The notes under the pieces were generated by a model. It made no database searches. It saw only the letters and a list, made by a program, of their open reading frames with translations, and was not told where the DNA came from. The position numbers and the translations under genes were made by a program. Shown here in pieces: positions 23,922 through 31,620 of a stretch of DNA of 32,603 nt (position 1 is its first letter; every line of letters starts with the position of its first letter). The stretch covers positions 1 to 32,603 of the forward strand of contig NZ_BMKR01000056.1 in the NCBI RefSeq assembly GCF_014644435.1, read 5' to 3'. Source of the DNA: Paenibacillus albidus (lineage in GTDB: Bacteria; Bacillota; Bacilli; Paenibacillales; Paenibacillaceae).

Positions 23922-24599
23922 CTACTCTCCTGCTCTTACTACGCCCAAGATGAACCCGTCGTACCCTTTGCTGCCTACCGTTTGGATCGCTGTGGAATCA
24001 ATCCGCGGTTCTGTAGACAACATCTCCACAAACTGACGAATTCCCTGTACCCGCTCATCCTGACTGTCCTCTTGAATCACTTCACCGTCACGCACCACAT
24101 TGTCAGCCACAATAACCGCACCGGGTCCGGCCAATTCCAGCGCCCAGCGCAGATAATGGGGATTATTCGGTTTGTCCGCATCGATAAAAATAAAATCAAA
24201 CGGCTCCACCTCACGCTTGCTCAGAACCGCCAGGCTATCCAGCGCAGCGCCTTCCAGGATTTCCACCTTCTCCCCAAACCCTGCGGCCCGAAGGTTATCT
24301 TCGGCTACCTGAACATGGAGATGCTCATACTCCAGGGATACCAGCTTCCCGTCTTCGGGAAGTGCACGTGCCAGCCAGATCGTACTGTATCCACCTAATG
24401 TGCCAATCTCCAGTATCCGGCGTGCCCCTTTGATCCGGGCCAGCAGATGCAGCAGCTTGCCTTGATTAGGCGCGACATCAATCTCCGGCAAACCCGCTCC
24501 GGCATTGGCCTCAAGTACACCTTCCAGGACAGGATCGGCGGCGAGCAGCTTACTGCCGAAATACTGATCCACTTCATTCCATTGCTCTTGGTTTCTCAT
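23922..24599 (-). CDS. O-methyltransferase, caffeoyl-CoA-like (family 3)
   Basis: The 225-residue protein starts at 24599 behind GAGGAGGAATTT. The sequence order is typical: PNQGKLLHLLARIKGARRIL, motif I EIGTLGGYSTIWLARALP, LVSLEYEHLHVQVAEDNLRA, then FDFIFIDADKPNNPHYLRWA with the metal-binding Asp and Lys-Pro-Asn, and VIVADNVVRDGEV. These enzymes transfer methyl groups from S-adenosylmethionine to catechol-type hydroxyls using a divalent metal. It is divergent from a LysR gene at 24741 and probably controlled by it. Confidence 0.9.
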   Translation of the reverse strand: MRNQEQWNEVDQYFGSKLLAADPVLEGVLEANAGAGLPEIDVAPNQGKLLHLLARIKGARRILEIGTLGGYSTIWLARALPEDGKLVSLEYEHLHVQVAEDNLRAAGFGEKVEILEGAALDSLAVLSKREVEPFDFIFIDADKPNNPHYLRWALELAGPGAVIVADNVVRDGEVIQEDSQDERVQGIRQFVEMLSTEPRIDSTAIQTVGSKGYDGFILGVVRAGE

Positions 24600-24683
24600 T
24601 TAAATTCCTCCTCAAATTGTTTATCATGCCTGTCATCAATTGCTGTGAAGCTGATTTTAGTTTATGATGAATCCATCCATAAT

Positions 24684-24723
24684 ACTAATATATGTTTTTT
24701 GGTTATACATATATTTTAGTTAT
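24684..24723. promoter_or_regulatory. Dyad in the O-methyltransferase/LysR divergent promoter
   Basis: AATATATG at 24687-24694 and CATATATT at 24708-24715 are perfect 8-bp arms with a 13-base spacer. ACTA before and TAGT after extend the symmetry with a two-base offset. A LysR box of this type would control both genes. The 15 bases ATATATTTTAGTTAT (24709-24723) recur exactly at 26261-26275. Confidence 0.55.
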
Positions 24724-24740
24724 ATAAGAGGAGTACGCCT

Positions 24741-25625
24741 ATGAATCTCCATGCCCTGCGTTTATTTTATGTTGTCGCAGAAGCCGGCAGCGTGACCAAA
24801 GCTGCAGCCCAATTAAGGATCAGCCAGCCTGCGGTCACCAGCCAGATCAAGAAATTCGAGAAGGATTTGGGGCTGCCCTTGTTCGCCCCGAGCGGCCGGG
24901 GTATCTCCTTAACCCCCTTTGGAGCGGAGCTGGTGCAGCAAGCGGCTAATTTATTCACCTATGAGGAGCAGATAGAAACCTTCGTCGCGGATTACCGGCT
25001 GGGGAGATCCGGCAAACTGCGGATTGCCGCCACCTATCTCCCGGCTAACTTTCTGGTTCCCGGCTGGGCGGCCCGTTTCAAAGCAGGACATCCCGGGGTG
25101 GAAATGGTCATTACCACAACCAATTCCCGGCAGGCCTTTGAACGGCTCAAACGGCATGAAGCCGATGTCGCCATCTATGGAGGCGGACCGGAGGACAAAC
25201 CGCAGGAGCTGGATTGGATTGAGCTTTTTGAAGATGAGCTGTGGTTTGTCGTAGCCCCTTCCCATCCCTTTGCAGGCCGCACGGTTTCTTTGCGGGAGAT
25301 GATGAAAGAACCGTTTATTATGCGGGAGGAAGGCAGCTCTACCCGGGAGCGGCTTTTTTCCTTATGCAGAACGTATGGCCTGAACCCTCCACAGGTAGCC
25401 TTGCAGTTCAGCGGTCTGAATGAAGCCATCCGCTCGGTGATGGCAGGTTATGGAGCGAACTTTATCTCCTCTCTGGTCGTTCATGAGCATGTCACCCGTG
25501 GTGAACTGGCGAGAGTTCAGGTAGAAGGCATCCATCTGACCAACAGCTTTGCCATCTGCACCCGCAGCGGTGAACACCAGTCTCAACTGGTCCGGCAATT
25601 TATTGAGCTGTGCCGCCAAGCTTGA
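24741..25625 (+). CDS. LysR-family transcriptional regulator
   Basis: The 294-residue protein starts at 24741 after AGAGGAG. The N-terminal helix-turn-helix reads SVTKAAAQLRISQPAVTSQI then LGLPLFAPSGRG; the effector domain starts KLRIAATYLPANFLVPGWAA and contains FERLKRHEADVAIYGGGPED and EPFIMREEGSSTRERLFSLC, typical of CysB/CbbR-like members. Only about 140 bases, with a clear dyad, separate it from the O-methyltransferase gene. Its likely roles are autoregulation and control of that enzyme. Confidence 0.9.
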   Translation: MNLHALRLFYVVAEAGSVTKAAAQLRISQPAVTSQIKKFEKDLGLPLFAPSGRGISLTPFGAELVQQAANLFTYEEQIETFVADYRLGRSGKLRIAATYLPANFLVPGWAARFKAGHPGVEMVITTTNSRQAFERLKRHEADVAIYGGGPEDKPQELDWIELFEDELWFVVAPSHPFAGRTVSLREMMKEPFIMREEGSSTRERLFSLCRTYGLNPPQVALQFSGLNEAIRSVMAGYGANFISSLVVHEHVTRGELARVQVEGIHLTNSFAICTRSGEHQSQLVRQFIELCRQA

Positions 25626-25696
25626 CAACAAAGATCGGGCTTCTATATATTGTAAGCGCAGACGTATCACATTTGAATTCACAATGGAGTGTGCCC

Positions 25697-26116
25697 ATGA
25701 GCCATCAATCAGACAAGGAACTTGCCATCCATAAAGTAATGAATCAACTAGCCAGCGCAGAACAGAAATCACAGGCCTTTGTCGGGCGTATTACCCGCAG
25801 CGAATCCCTGACGCATAATCAGATCATGCTGCTGTTCCTGCTTCAGCTCACAGGCCGTCTGAATATTACGGATATTGCAGAGCGATTCATCATTACGCCC
25901 GGGGCTGCCTCCTCCATGTGCGACAAGCTGGAAGATCTGGGGCTTGTCGTCAGAGTCCGTACCAAAGAAGACCGCCGGGTTGTCAATATTGAGCTTACAG
26001 ACCAAGGGACCCAGCGTATTCTCCAGCTCTTTGACACCTTCGAAACGGCTGAGCTGGACCGGATGTCTGCCATTCTTCGCCAAATCAATGATTTAATCGC
26101 AGAGATCGTTGACTGA
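25697..26116 (+). CDS. MarR-family transcriptional regulator
   Basis: The ATG at 25697 after ATGGAGTG gives 139 residues; the frame is open from 25610 inside the end of the LysR gene but without a start signal. The winged helix is clear: LTHNQIMLLFLLQLTGRLNI, then AERFIITPGAASSMCDKLED as recognition helix and VRVRTKEDRRVVNIELTDQG as the wing with Asp-Arg-Arg. The gene ends in a strong terminator. It stands just upstream of the bactofilin-like operon, whose promoter carries a TA-rich dyad, so it is a candidate regulator of that operon. Confidence 0.85.
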   Translation: MSHQSDKELAIHKVMNQLASAEQKSQAFVGRITRSESLTHNQIMLLFLLQLTGRLNITDIAERFIITPGAASSMCDKLEDLGLVVRVRTKEDRRVVNIELTDQGTQRILQLFDTFETAELDRMSAILRQINDLIAEIVD

Positions 26117-26173
26117 TTCAGGCTGGATGAATCTCTGTAACAGCATAGCGCAGCGGTTTTGATCCGCAAGTAG

Positions 26174-26213
26174 CAGCACTGCCACCAGGAACAACGGGCA
26201 GTGCTGTTTGTTG
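26174..26213 (+). terminator. Terminator of the MarR gene
   Basis: CAGCACTGCC at 26174-26183 pairs perfectly with GGCAGTGCTG at 26197-26206 and is followed by TTTGTTGT. Confidence 0.85.
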
Positions 26214-26238
26214 TCTGCCTGGGATGGCATTTACTATA

Positions 26239-26275
26239 TTGACTATATATTATAACAAGTATATATTTTAGTTAT
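26239..26275 (+). promoter_or_regulatory. Promoter of the bactofilin-like operon with an embedded shared element
   Basis: TTGACT at 26239-26244, a 17-base spacer and TATATT at 26262-26267 make a near-consensus housekeeping promoter about 35 bases before the start codon. The -10 lies inside ATATATTTTAGTTAT (26261-26275), identical to the element next to the LysR gene at 24709. ACTA and TAGT flank the TA-rich dyad as they do there. Confidence 0.65.
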
Positions 26276-26301
26276 TAAAATAATTTTGGTGGTGAATCCC
26301 A

Positions 26302-26955
26302 ATGTCCAATTTCTTCTCAGCAAGTGAACACTCCGGCCAGCTCCCTCTGAAAGTCAAAGGATCACTCATCCGCCGGGAGGATATCGAGGCCTCCGCCGTT
26401 GAGGTATTCGGCCATTTAAAAGCGCGGGGAAATGTAACTGCGGAGCGGGTAAAAATCTCCGGCGAATGTTCCATTGGAGGAATCTGCCGGGCGGACCAGG
26501 TGGAGAACCTCGGAAGCCTGCGTGTTGACAGCCTCCAGGCCGAGCGGGTCACATCATCCGGTTATCTGGCCGTTACGCAGGAAACCCGGTGCGGCAGCTT
26601 CCGGGCAGAAGGGGCAGTACAACTGCACACCTTGAAGGCCAGCCAAGCCATCGAACTGCGCCTGGGTTCTGCATGCAGCATTGACCACATGAGCTCGGAC
26701 GGATTGGTTACGGTAGTTTCTTCTTCCATGCTGCTCAATTTGGTGATGCGCCCTTTTCGCAAATTGTGCTGCAAGTCAATCAAAGGTACGTCCATTATCC
26801 TGGAGCGAACCCGGGCTGAGCTGGTCAGCGGCGAGAAGATTGTGATCGGCCCAGGCTGTGTCATTGAGGAAATCCGCTATGGTACAAGTCTTGCCGTTGA
26901 TCCCAAATCAAAGGTAACAAGCGCCATTCATGTCAGTACTACTGGAGGGAAATAA
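26302..26955 (+). CDS. Bactofilin-like polymer-forming protein
   Basis: The 217-residue protein starts at 26302 after GGTGGTG. It has no signal peptide or membrane span. Its middle consists of short regularly spaced beta segments with small and hydrophobic residues (EVFGHLKARGNVTAERVKIS, GECSIGGICRADQVENLGSL, VTSSGYLAVTQETRCGSFRA), the pattern of a right-handed beta-helix as in bactofilins and DUF583-type proteins. Bacillus subtilis encodes comparable proteins in the yhbEF pair. It is translated almost together with the membrane protein at 26957, which may anchor it. Assignment rests on repeat pattern and context. Confidence 0.72.
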   Translation: MSNFFSASEHSGQLPLKVKGSLIRREDIEASAVEVFGHLKARGNVTAERVKISGECSIGGICRADQVENLGSLRVDSLQAERVTSSGYLAVTQETRCGSFRAEGAVQLHTLKASQAIELRLGSACSIDHMSSDGLVTVVSSSMLLNLVMRPFRKLCCKSIKGTSIILERTRAELVSGEKIVIGPGCVIEEIRYGTSLAVDPKSKVTSAIHVSTTGGK

Positions 26956-26956
26956 G

Positions 26957-27265
26957 ATGGGCAGCAGCAGTTATAAAGGACGGACTCTATTCAGCTATAT
27001 TGCCAAAGGGTTGACGCTGATCTTTTGCGTTCCGATTCTGGGTGTATGGACGGCAGGCAGCGCCGTTTGTGCCGTAATCGCTCTAATTGGCGCTATTCTG
27101 GGCACGTTCGGCTACCACGGAGTTGCGATGAACCTCTATCCCGGTTATTCCTTGCCAAGGATTCTCAGCTTGCCCTTTGGCCTGCTTTTGTCGCTGGCGC
27201 TGCTGATATCCTTTTATTACACCCGGCGGTGGCTGCGGGGCTGCCTGCAATTCATAAAATCCTGA
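26957..27265 (+). CDS. Small membrane protein, partner of the bactofilin-like protein
   Basis: The ATG at 26957 lies one base after the stop of the preceding gene, with GGAGGGAAATAAG as ribosome binding site inside it, so the two genes form an operon. The 102 residues contain three hydrophobic segments (SYIAKGLTLIFCVPILGVWT, AVCAVIALIGAILGTFGYHG, LPFGLLLSLALLISFYYTRR) and a basic C-terminus. No enzymatic motif is present. I infer a membrane anchor or modulator for the upstream protein. Confidence 0.7.
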   Translation: MGSSSYKGRTLFSYIAKGLTLIFCVPILGVWTAGSAVCAVIALIGAILGTFGYHGVAMNLYPGYSLPRILSLPFGLLLSLALLISFYYTRRWLRGCLQFIKS

Positions 27266-27393
27266 GCGCACTTCAACTGTAAGATATCCGTAACAAGGTT
27301 GTCTCCAGTTTGTAAACTGAATTTTGTCCCCTGCTCTGGAATTTTCATCTATAATAGAATAGCTTAGTATTTTTAGACTTTGGAGGCTATCCT

Positions 27394-28497
27394 ATGAAAA
27401 AAATGATCATTGCCGGCGCAATAGCCCTGTTCCTTGCCGGAACCTGGGCAACGCCTTCTATAGATACAACACATGCTGCAACAACCCCGAACATCATGGT
27501 AGATGGAAAAAGCGCGGCCACTCCTCTGAAATCCTTCTACGCAGGCGATAATCTTTACATTCCCGTGCGGGTTCTGGAAGAGTTCTACCCGGGTACCCTG
27601 AAGTGGGATAACACCAAAAAGCAATTGAACATCACCGGGTCAGGCACCTCCTCTGTGCTGATCCCCGGCAGCGAGAGCATTCAGTGGGGCGGCGGACAAT
27701 ATCGGCTGGACAGCCAGGTGCTGTTGCGGCAAGGCCATGTATATATTCCGGTCACCGCCCTGAATACCCTGACCGGAGCGGATTCGAAGCTGAATACAGC
27801 CAAGAGCAGCCTGGAGATACAATCAGGCAACGTCAGCAGCAGCGTGCGGACGCCTGCTGAACCGCTGGCCGTCGCCAAAGAAGACGCAAAAGTGAAGCTG
27901 TATGCCGCTCTAAAAGAGGGAAATATGTATAAAGGCTATATTCTGGAAGCCGGCGGCGTCAAGCACCCCTTTGCCTGGGAGTCGCCCAGGTTCGTGCAGT
28001 ATCCTCCCGAACTCTATTACACCGATATTAATAACGATAGACAGCCCGAAATTATAGTTATTCTGACCCTGGGTACAGGTACGGGCATAGTTGAACAAGA
28101 ACTCCATGTCGTAAACAGCAAAACATGGAACGAGACCGCTGTTCCTAAAGCATATGAAGCTGCCAGAACACTGGTTGCTTCCACGATCACCAAGGATAAA
28201 GAGGATACACTCGTTAACCTCGTCATAAAAGGCTCATCACCGTCCACAGTTTCTATACGTATGCCAGGGCGCGCAGAAGACATCAGTAACCTGGGGACAT
28301 CGGCAGGCATTGGTGCAGTCACCTATTACAGCGTAGAATCTGGGAAGCTGACGGCGAAGACCAGTGTCGGCGTAGGGTTCGGAGAAAGTATCGGCACCCT
28401 CAAGCTGGTCTATAAAGCGGGAAAGACCGGCATGGAGCCGGAATCTGTGACTTTTATTCCTTTTGATGAGTATCCGGCAAGTATTAAGAAGCAGTAA
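27394..28497 (+). CDS. Secreted protein with copper-amine-oxidase-type N-terminal (stalk) domain
   Basis: The 367-residue protein starts at 27394 behind TTGGAGG. A signal peptide (MIIAGAIALFLAGTWATPS) is followed by the stalk domain at about residues 33-148: IMVDGKSAATPLKSFYAGDN, LYIPVRVLEEFYPGTLKWDN, and GHVYIPVTALNTLTGADSKL. The C-terminal half contains YYTDINNDRQPEIIVIL near 207, an Asp-rich FG-GAP/VCBS-like calcium-binding segment, so the region may fold as a small beta-propeller-like module. Such proteins are common at the cell surface of Paenibacillus; the role is unknown. TATAAT around 27351 is a plausible -10. Confidence 0.8.
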   Translation: MKKMIIAGAIALFLAGTWATPSIDTTHAATTPNIMVDGKSAATPLKSFYAGDNLYIPVRVLEEFYPGTLKWDNTKKQLNITGSGTSSVLIPGSESIQWGGGQYRLDSQVLLRQGHVYIPVTALNTLTGADSKLNTAKSSLEIQSGNVSSSVRTPAEPLAVAKEDAKVKLYAALKEGNMYKGYILEAGGVKHPFAWESPRFVQYPPELYYTDINNDRQPEIIVILTLGTGTGIVEQELHVVNSKTWNETAVPKAYEAARTLVASTITKDKEDTLVNLVIKGSSPSTVSIRMPGRAEDISNLGTSAGIGAVTYYSVESGKLTAKTSVGVGFGESIGTLKLVYKAGKTGMEPESVTFIPFDEYPASIKKQ

Positions 28498-28548
28498 CCT
28501 CTATATTTAACTGTTCCAATCTGTTCATCCATCCGGCATTTTTCATAA

Positions 28549-28592
28549 GCAAAAAGCTGCCCACGGGCCTTAACGCGGCTTCGTGGACAGCC
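28549..28592 (-). terminator. Terminator reading on the minus strand
   Basis: GCTGTCCACG and CGTGGGCAGC pair around a loop; on the minus strand the hairpin is followed by TTTTTGC, so it ends minus-strand transcription from the 28784 gene. Confidence 0.7.
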
Positions 28593-28600
28593 TCATTCAG

Positions 28601-28783
28601 TTATTCTATAAGCTGCTGTAAAGTCCAAAAAGAGCTTTTTCCGTTCTAGGGGAAGGCCAGCTTCCCCCTGACCGTTGGCCGGTCTGCACCTGTCGCTGCA
28701 GGCAGATTATTGGCAACGCCGTGCATGAAATCATTGCCCTGGAAGGCATAAATGATGGTTGCGGTCTTATTTAAAGTGGTGGA
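28601..28783 (-). pseudogene. Remnant of an unknown protein, C-terminal part
   Basis: In the same frame as the gene at 28784, after its stop, the minus strand reads TIIYAFQGNDFMHGVANNLP and TGADRPTVRGKLAFP. A TAG at 28646-28648 then interrupts it before NGKSSFWTLQQLIE and a TAA at 28601. The composition is protein-like and the terminator lies just beyond, but no start codon is present and I do not recognise the family. It is probably the tail of a lost gene. Confidence 0.35.
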
Positions 28784-29260
28784 TTAGTACTTCTCAAGAA
28801 TAACCCACACTAAACTGATTTTCTGGTTATTTGTAGTATAAACATCCCCTTCTGGAAATACAAACCGCGCCCGTAGTTTATTTGCATTATCGTAGTAATC
28901 TCTGGAACTCAGCCTTTGGGCTTTATCATATTTGCTGACTACAAAGTTGTTCCCCAGTCTTTGCGTAACATCATCTAAACTATGAATGCCTATTAACCAT
29001 ACATGTTGAATGGCATTTAGCGAAAGGGTCTTCAACTTAATAATGTTTCCGTCTGAATCATACACTACAGAAAAATCCTTATAATACTTATAATAATGAT
29101 TTTTCACAACTTTCTCCTGAAAATCGCTATTCTTCTTATATTTACCGAAATCAAGATCCTTAATATTTTGACCAGGCTTCATACCATATATCGTTAAACC
29201 TGATAAGTTTGTAGATGGTACGGGTGGAGTTTCTTTTCTATTCACAAAATACATCAGCAC
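28784..29260 (-). CDS. Hypothetical membrane-anchored protein without a canonical start
   Basis: The open frame is in use at least from a GTG at 29260, but protein-like sequence continues upstream to 29320 and gives a full membrane helix (ITLRTTLIVISTILVLSVLM). A TAAGGGGGAAA ribosome binding site lies directly before ATC at 29320, with no ATG, GTG or TTG between the upstream stop (29333) and 29260. Either a rare ATC/ATT start is used or the start codon has been mutated. The extracellular part has SGLTIYGMKPGQNIKDLDFG and VWLIGIHSLDDVTQRLGNNF, resembling small Bacillales exported proteins of unknown function. Low GC sets it apart from its neighbours. Confidence 0.6.
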   Translation of the reverse strand: MLMYFVNRKETPPVPSTNLSGLTIYGMKPGQNIKDLDFGKYKKNSDFQEKVVKNHYYKYYKDFSVVYDSDGNIIKLKTLSLNAIQHVWLIGIHSLDDVTQRLGNNFVVSKYDKAQRLSSRDYYDNANKLRARFVFPEGDVYTTNNQKISLVWVILEKY

Positions 29261-29497
29261 AGAAAGTACTAAGATAGTCGAAATAACAATAAGAGTCGTC
29301 CTTAGTGTAATCTTAGAGATACGATTTCCCCCTTATCGATAAACAATGTTATGGTTATTATTCAAATCATTGAGTATTTTAGCTTGGTTTTTTATAATTC
29401 ATATTCAATTTTATGGAATAACTGAAAATATTGAAGTGATTATAGTCTCTTTTTCAATAGGCATTAGCGAAGGACCACATTGAACAGCAAATAAACA

Positions 29498-29533
29498 GTG
29501 CCGCAGTCCACTTTGAAGTGGGCCTGCGGCACC
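29498..29533 (-). terminator. Terminator of the siderophore-binding lipoprotein gene
   Basis: GTGCCGCAG at 29498-29506 and CTGCGGCAC at 29524-29532 pair, with CCACTT/AAGTGG inside; on the minus strand TGTTTATTTG follows. From here up to 29320 I see no gene. Confidence 0.82.
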
Positions 29534-29550
29534 GTTTGTTGGTTACGGCA

Positions 29551-30546
29551 TTATTTAATTATGCTCTCCAGCACATCATCGATCATTTGCGAGTTGGCAA
29601 TGGTTCCGGTGTAGAGCCAGCTGGACTGGTTATCATATTCGTAGACGTTCCCTTTTTGCACAGCAGGAATGCCCTGCCACATCGGATCTTTCAGCAATTC
29701 TTCCTTGGTAATCCCTCTTGCGTTGACAATAAATAAATGATTCGCATCCATCTGCGCCAGCTTCTCCAATGAAATAGCGTTCCAATTCGCCTCTCCGGAA
29801 GCTGCAGCTTCATGCACCACAGCAGGCACACTCAATCCAAGGTCATGGTACAGCAGATCCCCGCTGGATAAATTCTCATTTACTACGTATACTTTTTTGG
29901 CTGTCACCCATAGTGCAGCTGCCGACTGTGTGCCGATCGTCTGTTTCAGCTGTTCTTTGGCTTCACTGGCCTTCTGCTCATAGTTCTCCAGTACTTTTTG
30001 GGCTTCTTCACTTTTATTCAGCACTTCGCCGACGGTCAGCAGCTCCTGCCGCCAGTCATTGTTTTTCTCGGTGCCAACGGCATAGGTGGGGGCAATTTTG
30101 TTGTACTGCTCATATTTGTCCCCTTCCACCATCTCCGCACTGTCGATAATGATCAGATCAGGCTCGACGCTCATCACCGCTTCGTAGGGTAGATCTGCCG
30201 GAATCGTCGGAATACCCGCCAGCTCTTGTTGCAGATAATTCTGCACCGCTTTGCCTTCTTTCACCGACCACTGCGCCACAGGCTTCACGCCCAAAGCCAC
30301 CAGATGATCTTCCAGATAGGTAGCGAGCACCCGCTGCGGATTTGCCGGAACGGTTACTTTATGTCCAAGTCCGTCGGTTACCTCACGGTCCTTAGCTTGC
30401 TGCTCTACTTCTGCTGTATTGGTGTTGGCGCTGGCATTCGTGCTCACTGCAGCCCGATTCGTCGACCCGGAACAGGCACTGACCAGTAACGTAAGTGTAC
30501 ATAGTAATACTAAAGCTATCAGGTGCTGCTTGCTGTTTCTGCTCAT
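29551..30546 (-). CDS. Iron-siderophore ABC transporter substrate-binding lipoprotein
   Basis: The ATG at 30546 has its own ribosome binding site (GAGGGG, eight bases upstream) and a Fur box at 30572. The 331 residues begin with a type II signal peptide (LIALVLLCTLTLLVSAC, Cys 25) and a Ser/Ala/Asn linker. The mature part is a FeuA/FhuD-type binding protein: VTDGLGHKVTVPANPQRVLA, YLEDHLVALGVKPVAQW, PYEAVMSVEPDLIIID and WNAISLEKLAQMDANHLFIV. It binds a ferric siderophore outside the membrane and delivers it to a permease; no permease or ATPase is encoded next to it, so these must lie elsewhere. Iron starvation should induce it through Fur. Confidence 0.85.
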   Translation of the reverse strand: MSRNSKQHLIALVLLCTLTLLVSACSGSTNRAAVSTNASANTNTAEVEQQAKDREVTDGLGHKVTVPANPQRVLATYLEDHLVALGVKPVAQWSVKEGKAVQNYLQQELAGIPTIPADLPYEAVMSVEPDLIIIDSAEMVEGDKYEQYNKIAPTYAVGTEKNNDWRQELLTVGEVLNKSEEAQKVLENYEQKASEAKEQLKQTIGTQSAAALWVTAKKVYVVNENLSSGDLLYHDLGLSVPAVVHEAAASGEANWNAISLEKLAQMDANHLFIVNARGITKEELLKDPMWQGIPAVQKGNVYEYDNQSSWLYTGTIANSQMIDDVLESIIK

Positions 30547-31479
30547 CCGATTAACCCCTCTATATGTATATTGATAATGATTCTCATCACCTTCATCAAT
30601 ATAGCGCTTGCTTCCTTTGACGAACATGGAGTATCCGGCCTTTTCATCTGGAGAATTCGGACCTCTGTTGTTCTCCCGTATATACGCAGCGTAGTTGGCC
30701 GGAGCGACACCCGTGTGCTTTTTGAACAGTCGGCTAAAATAAAACATATCCCCATACCCCACACTGGCCGCCGTTTCCTGCACGGTCGCGTTCGTCTTCA
30801 GCAGCAATGCCTTAGCTTTATTCATCCGCAATTGAATCAGATAGTCGATGGGACTGTAGCCTGTATCCCGTTTAAACCGGCGGTTCAAATACCTTGCACT
30901 ATAATTAAAGCTGTCTGCCAGCCCTTCCATCGTTACAACAGAAGCATAATGCTGTTGAAGATACAGCAGCATCTGGGCAACCAGATCGGGCTGTTGCGTT
31001 TGTACCTTTTGCCGGTCCAGCTCCCATACCAGCTCATGGATAAATTGATACAATAGCCCTTTGATCTGCAGCCGTTCCACTGTTCCCCCCGCTGACCAAA
31101 GCCTGTCCATCTCCTGCACCTTATTCAGCAGTGACATAGGCTGCCCCGGCACCATGGCGTATTGCCAGACAAAGGGCTGACAGGCTGACGGAAGGGCAGG
31201 CCGGGCCCGGTACATCATCATATAGAATTCAAAGCTTTCGGTAAGCGGCACGATGTCGAGACACATGCCTTTGCCGCCATGCAGCACATGAAACCGTGAG
31301 GTCTGATATTTGGTGCCATCCAGCGAAATCTCCGCACTGCCGTGGAACGCATAAATAAAGCTGCTGGCCGGCAAACGGTAAGAACGCCACTCTTCGCCCC
31401 CACGGAGCGGAATGCGGCGAATATCCATGATTGTAACCAGAGCCTGATCCCATAACAGCAGATGTTCATCAACCTTCAT
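29551..31479 (-). CDS. AraC-family regulator, frame continuous with the binding protein
   Basis: The ATG at 31479 starts a 642-residue open frame. Residues 1-140 are a cupin-like sensor region (RLPASSFIYAFHGSAEISLD), and about 163-268 are the double helix-turn-helix of AraC proteins (VVTMEGLADSFNYSARYLNR, VQETAASVGYGDMFYFSRLF). After a hydrophilic linker without a stop, residue 312 is the Met of a complete lipoprotein (next entry). In Bacillus subtilis, Btr joins an AraC domain to a siderophore-binding domain and activates siderophore uptake, but it has no internal signal peptide. Here the linker carries a Fur box and a ribosome binding site, so two separate proteins are more likely. The frame is divergent from tatD with a Fur box between. 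Confidence 0.75.
   Translation of the reverse strand: MKVDEHLLLWDQALVTIMDIRRIPLRGGEEWRSYRLPASSFIYAFHGSAEISLDGTKYQTSRFHVLHGGKGMCLDIVPLTESFEFYMMMYRARPALPSACQPFVWQYAMVPGQPMSLLNKVQEMDRLWSAGGTVERLQIKGLLYQFIHELVWELDRQKVQTQQPDLVAQMLLYLQQHYASVVTMEGLADSFNYSARYLNRRFKRDTGYSPIDYLIQLRMNKAKALLLKTNATVQETAASVGYGDMFYFSRLFKKHTGVAPANYAAYIRENNRGPNSPDEKAGYSMFVKGSKRYIDEGDENHYQYTYRGVNRMSRNSKQHLIALVLLCTLTLLVSACSGSTNRAAVSTNASANTNTAEVEQQAKDREVTDGLGHKVTVPANPQRVLATYLEDHLVALGVKPVAQWSVKEGKAVQNYLQQELAGIPTIPADLPYEAVMSVEPDLIIIDSAEMVEGDKYEQYNKIAPTYAVGTEKNNDWRQELLTVGEVLNKSEEAQKVLENYEQKASEAKEQLKQTIGTQSAAALWVTAKKVYVVNENLSSGDLLYHDLGLSVPAVVHEAAASGEANWNAISLEKLAQMDANHLFIVNARGITKEELLKDPMWQGIPAVQKGNVYEYDNQSSWLYTGTIANSQMIDDVLESIIK
30572..30586. 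promoter_or_regulatory. Fur box before the binding lipoprotein
   Basis: TGATAATGATTCTCA matches the 7-1-7 Fur consensus TGATAATNATTATCA at all but one position. It is 26 bases before the lipoprotein ATG and lies inside the reading frame that continues from the AraC gene. Confidence 0.8.
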
Positions 31480-31528
31480 ATTTTCTGTTCAACTCCCGTA
31501 CCAGTAAAAGTCCAGTCTTTATTATAAT

Positions 31529-31543
31529 TGATAATTATTCTCA
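31529..31543. promoter_or_regulatory. Fur box between the AraC and TatD genes
   Basis: TGATAATTATTCTCA differs from the Fur consensus at one position, the same one as in the site at 30572. It is 50 bases from the AraC start and 78 bases from the tatD start, so it could control either or both. Confidence 0.78.
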
Positions 31544-31620
31544 TTTGCAATGGACTATATTACACCCACCGGACTAGCTATAGTACAATGGATACATTCA
31601 ACAGCAAGGAGTGCTTACCT

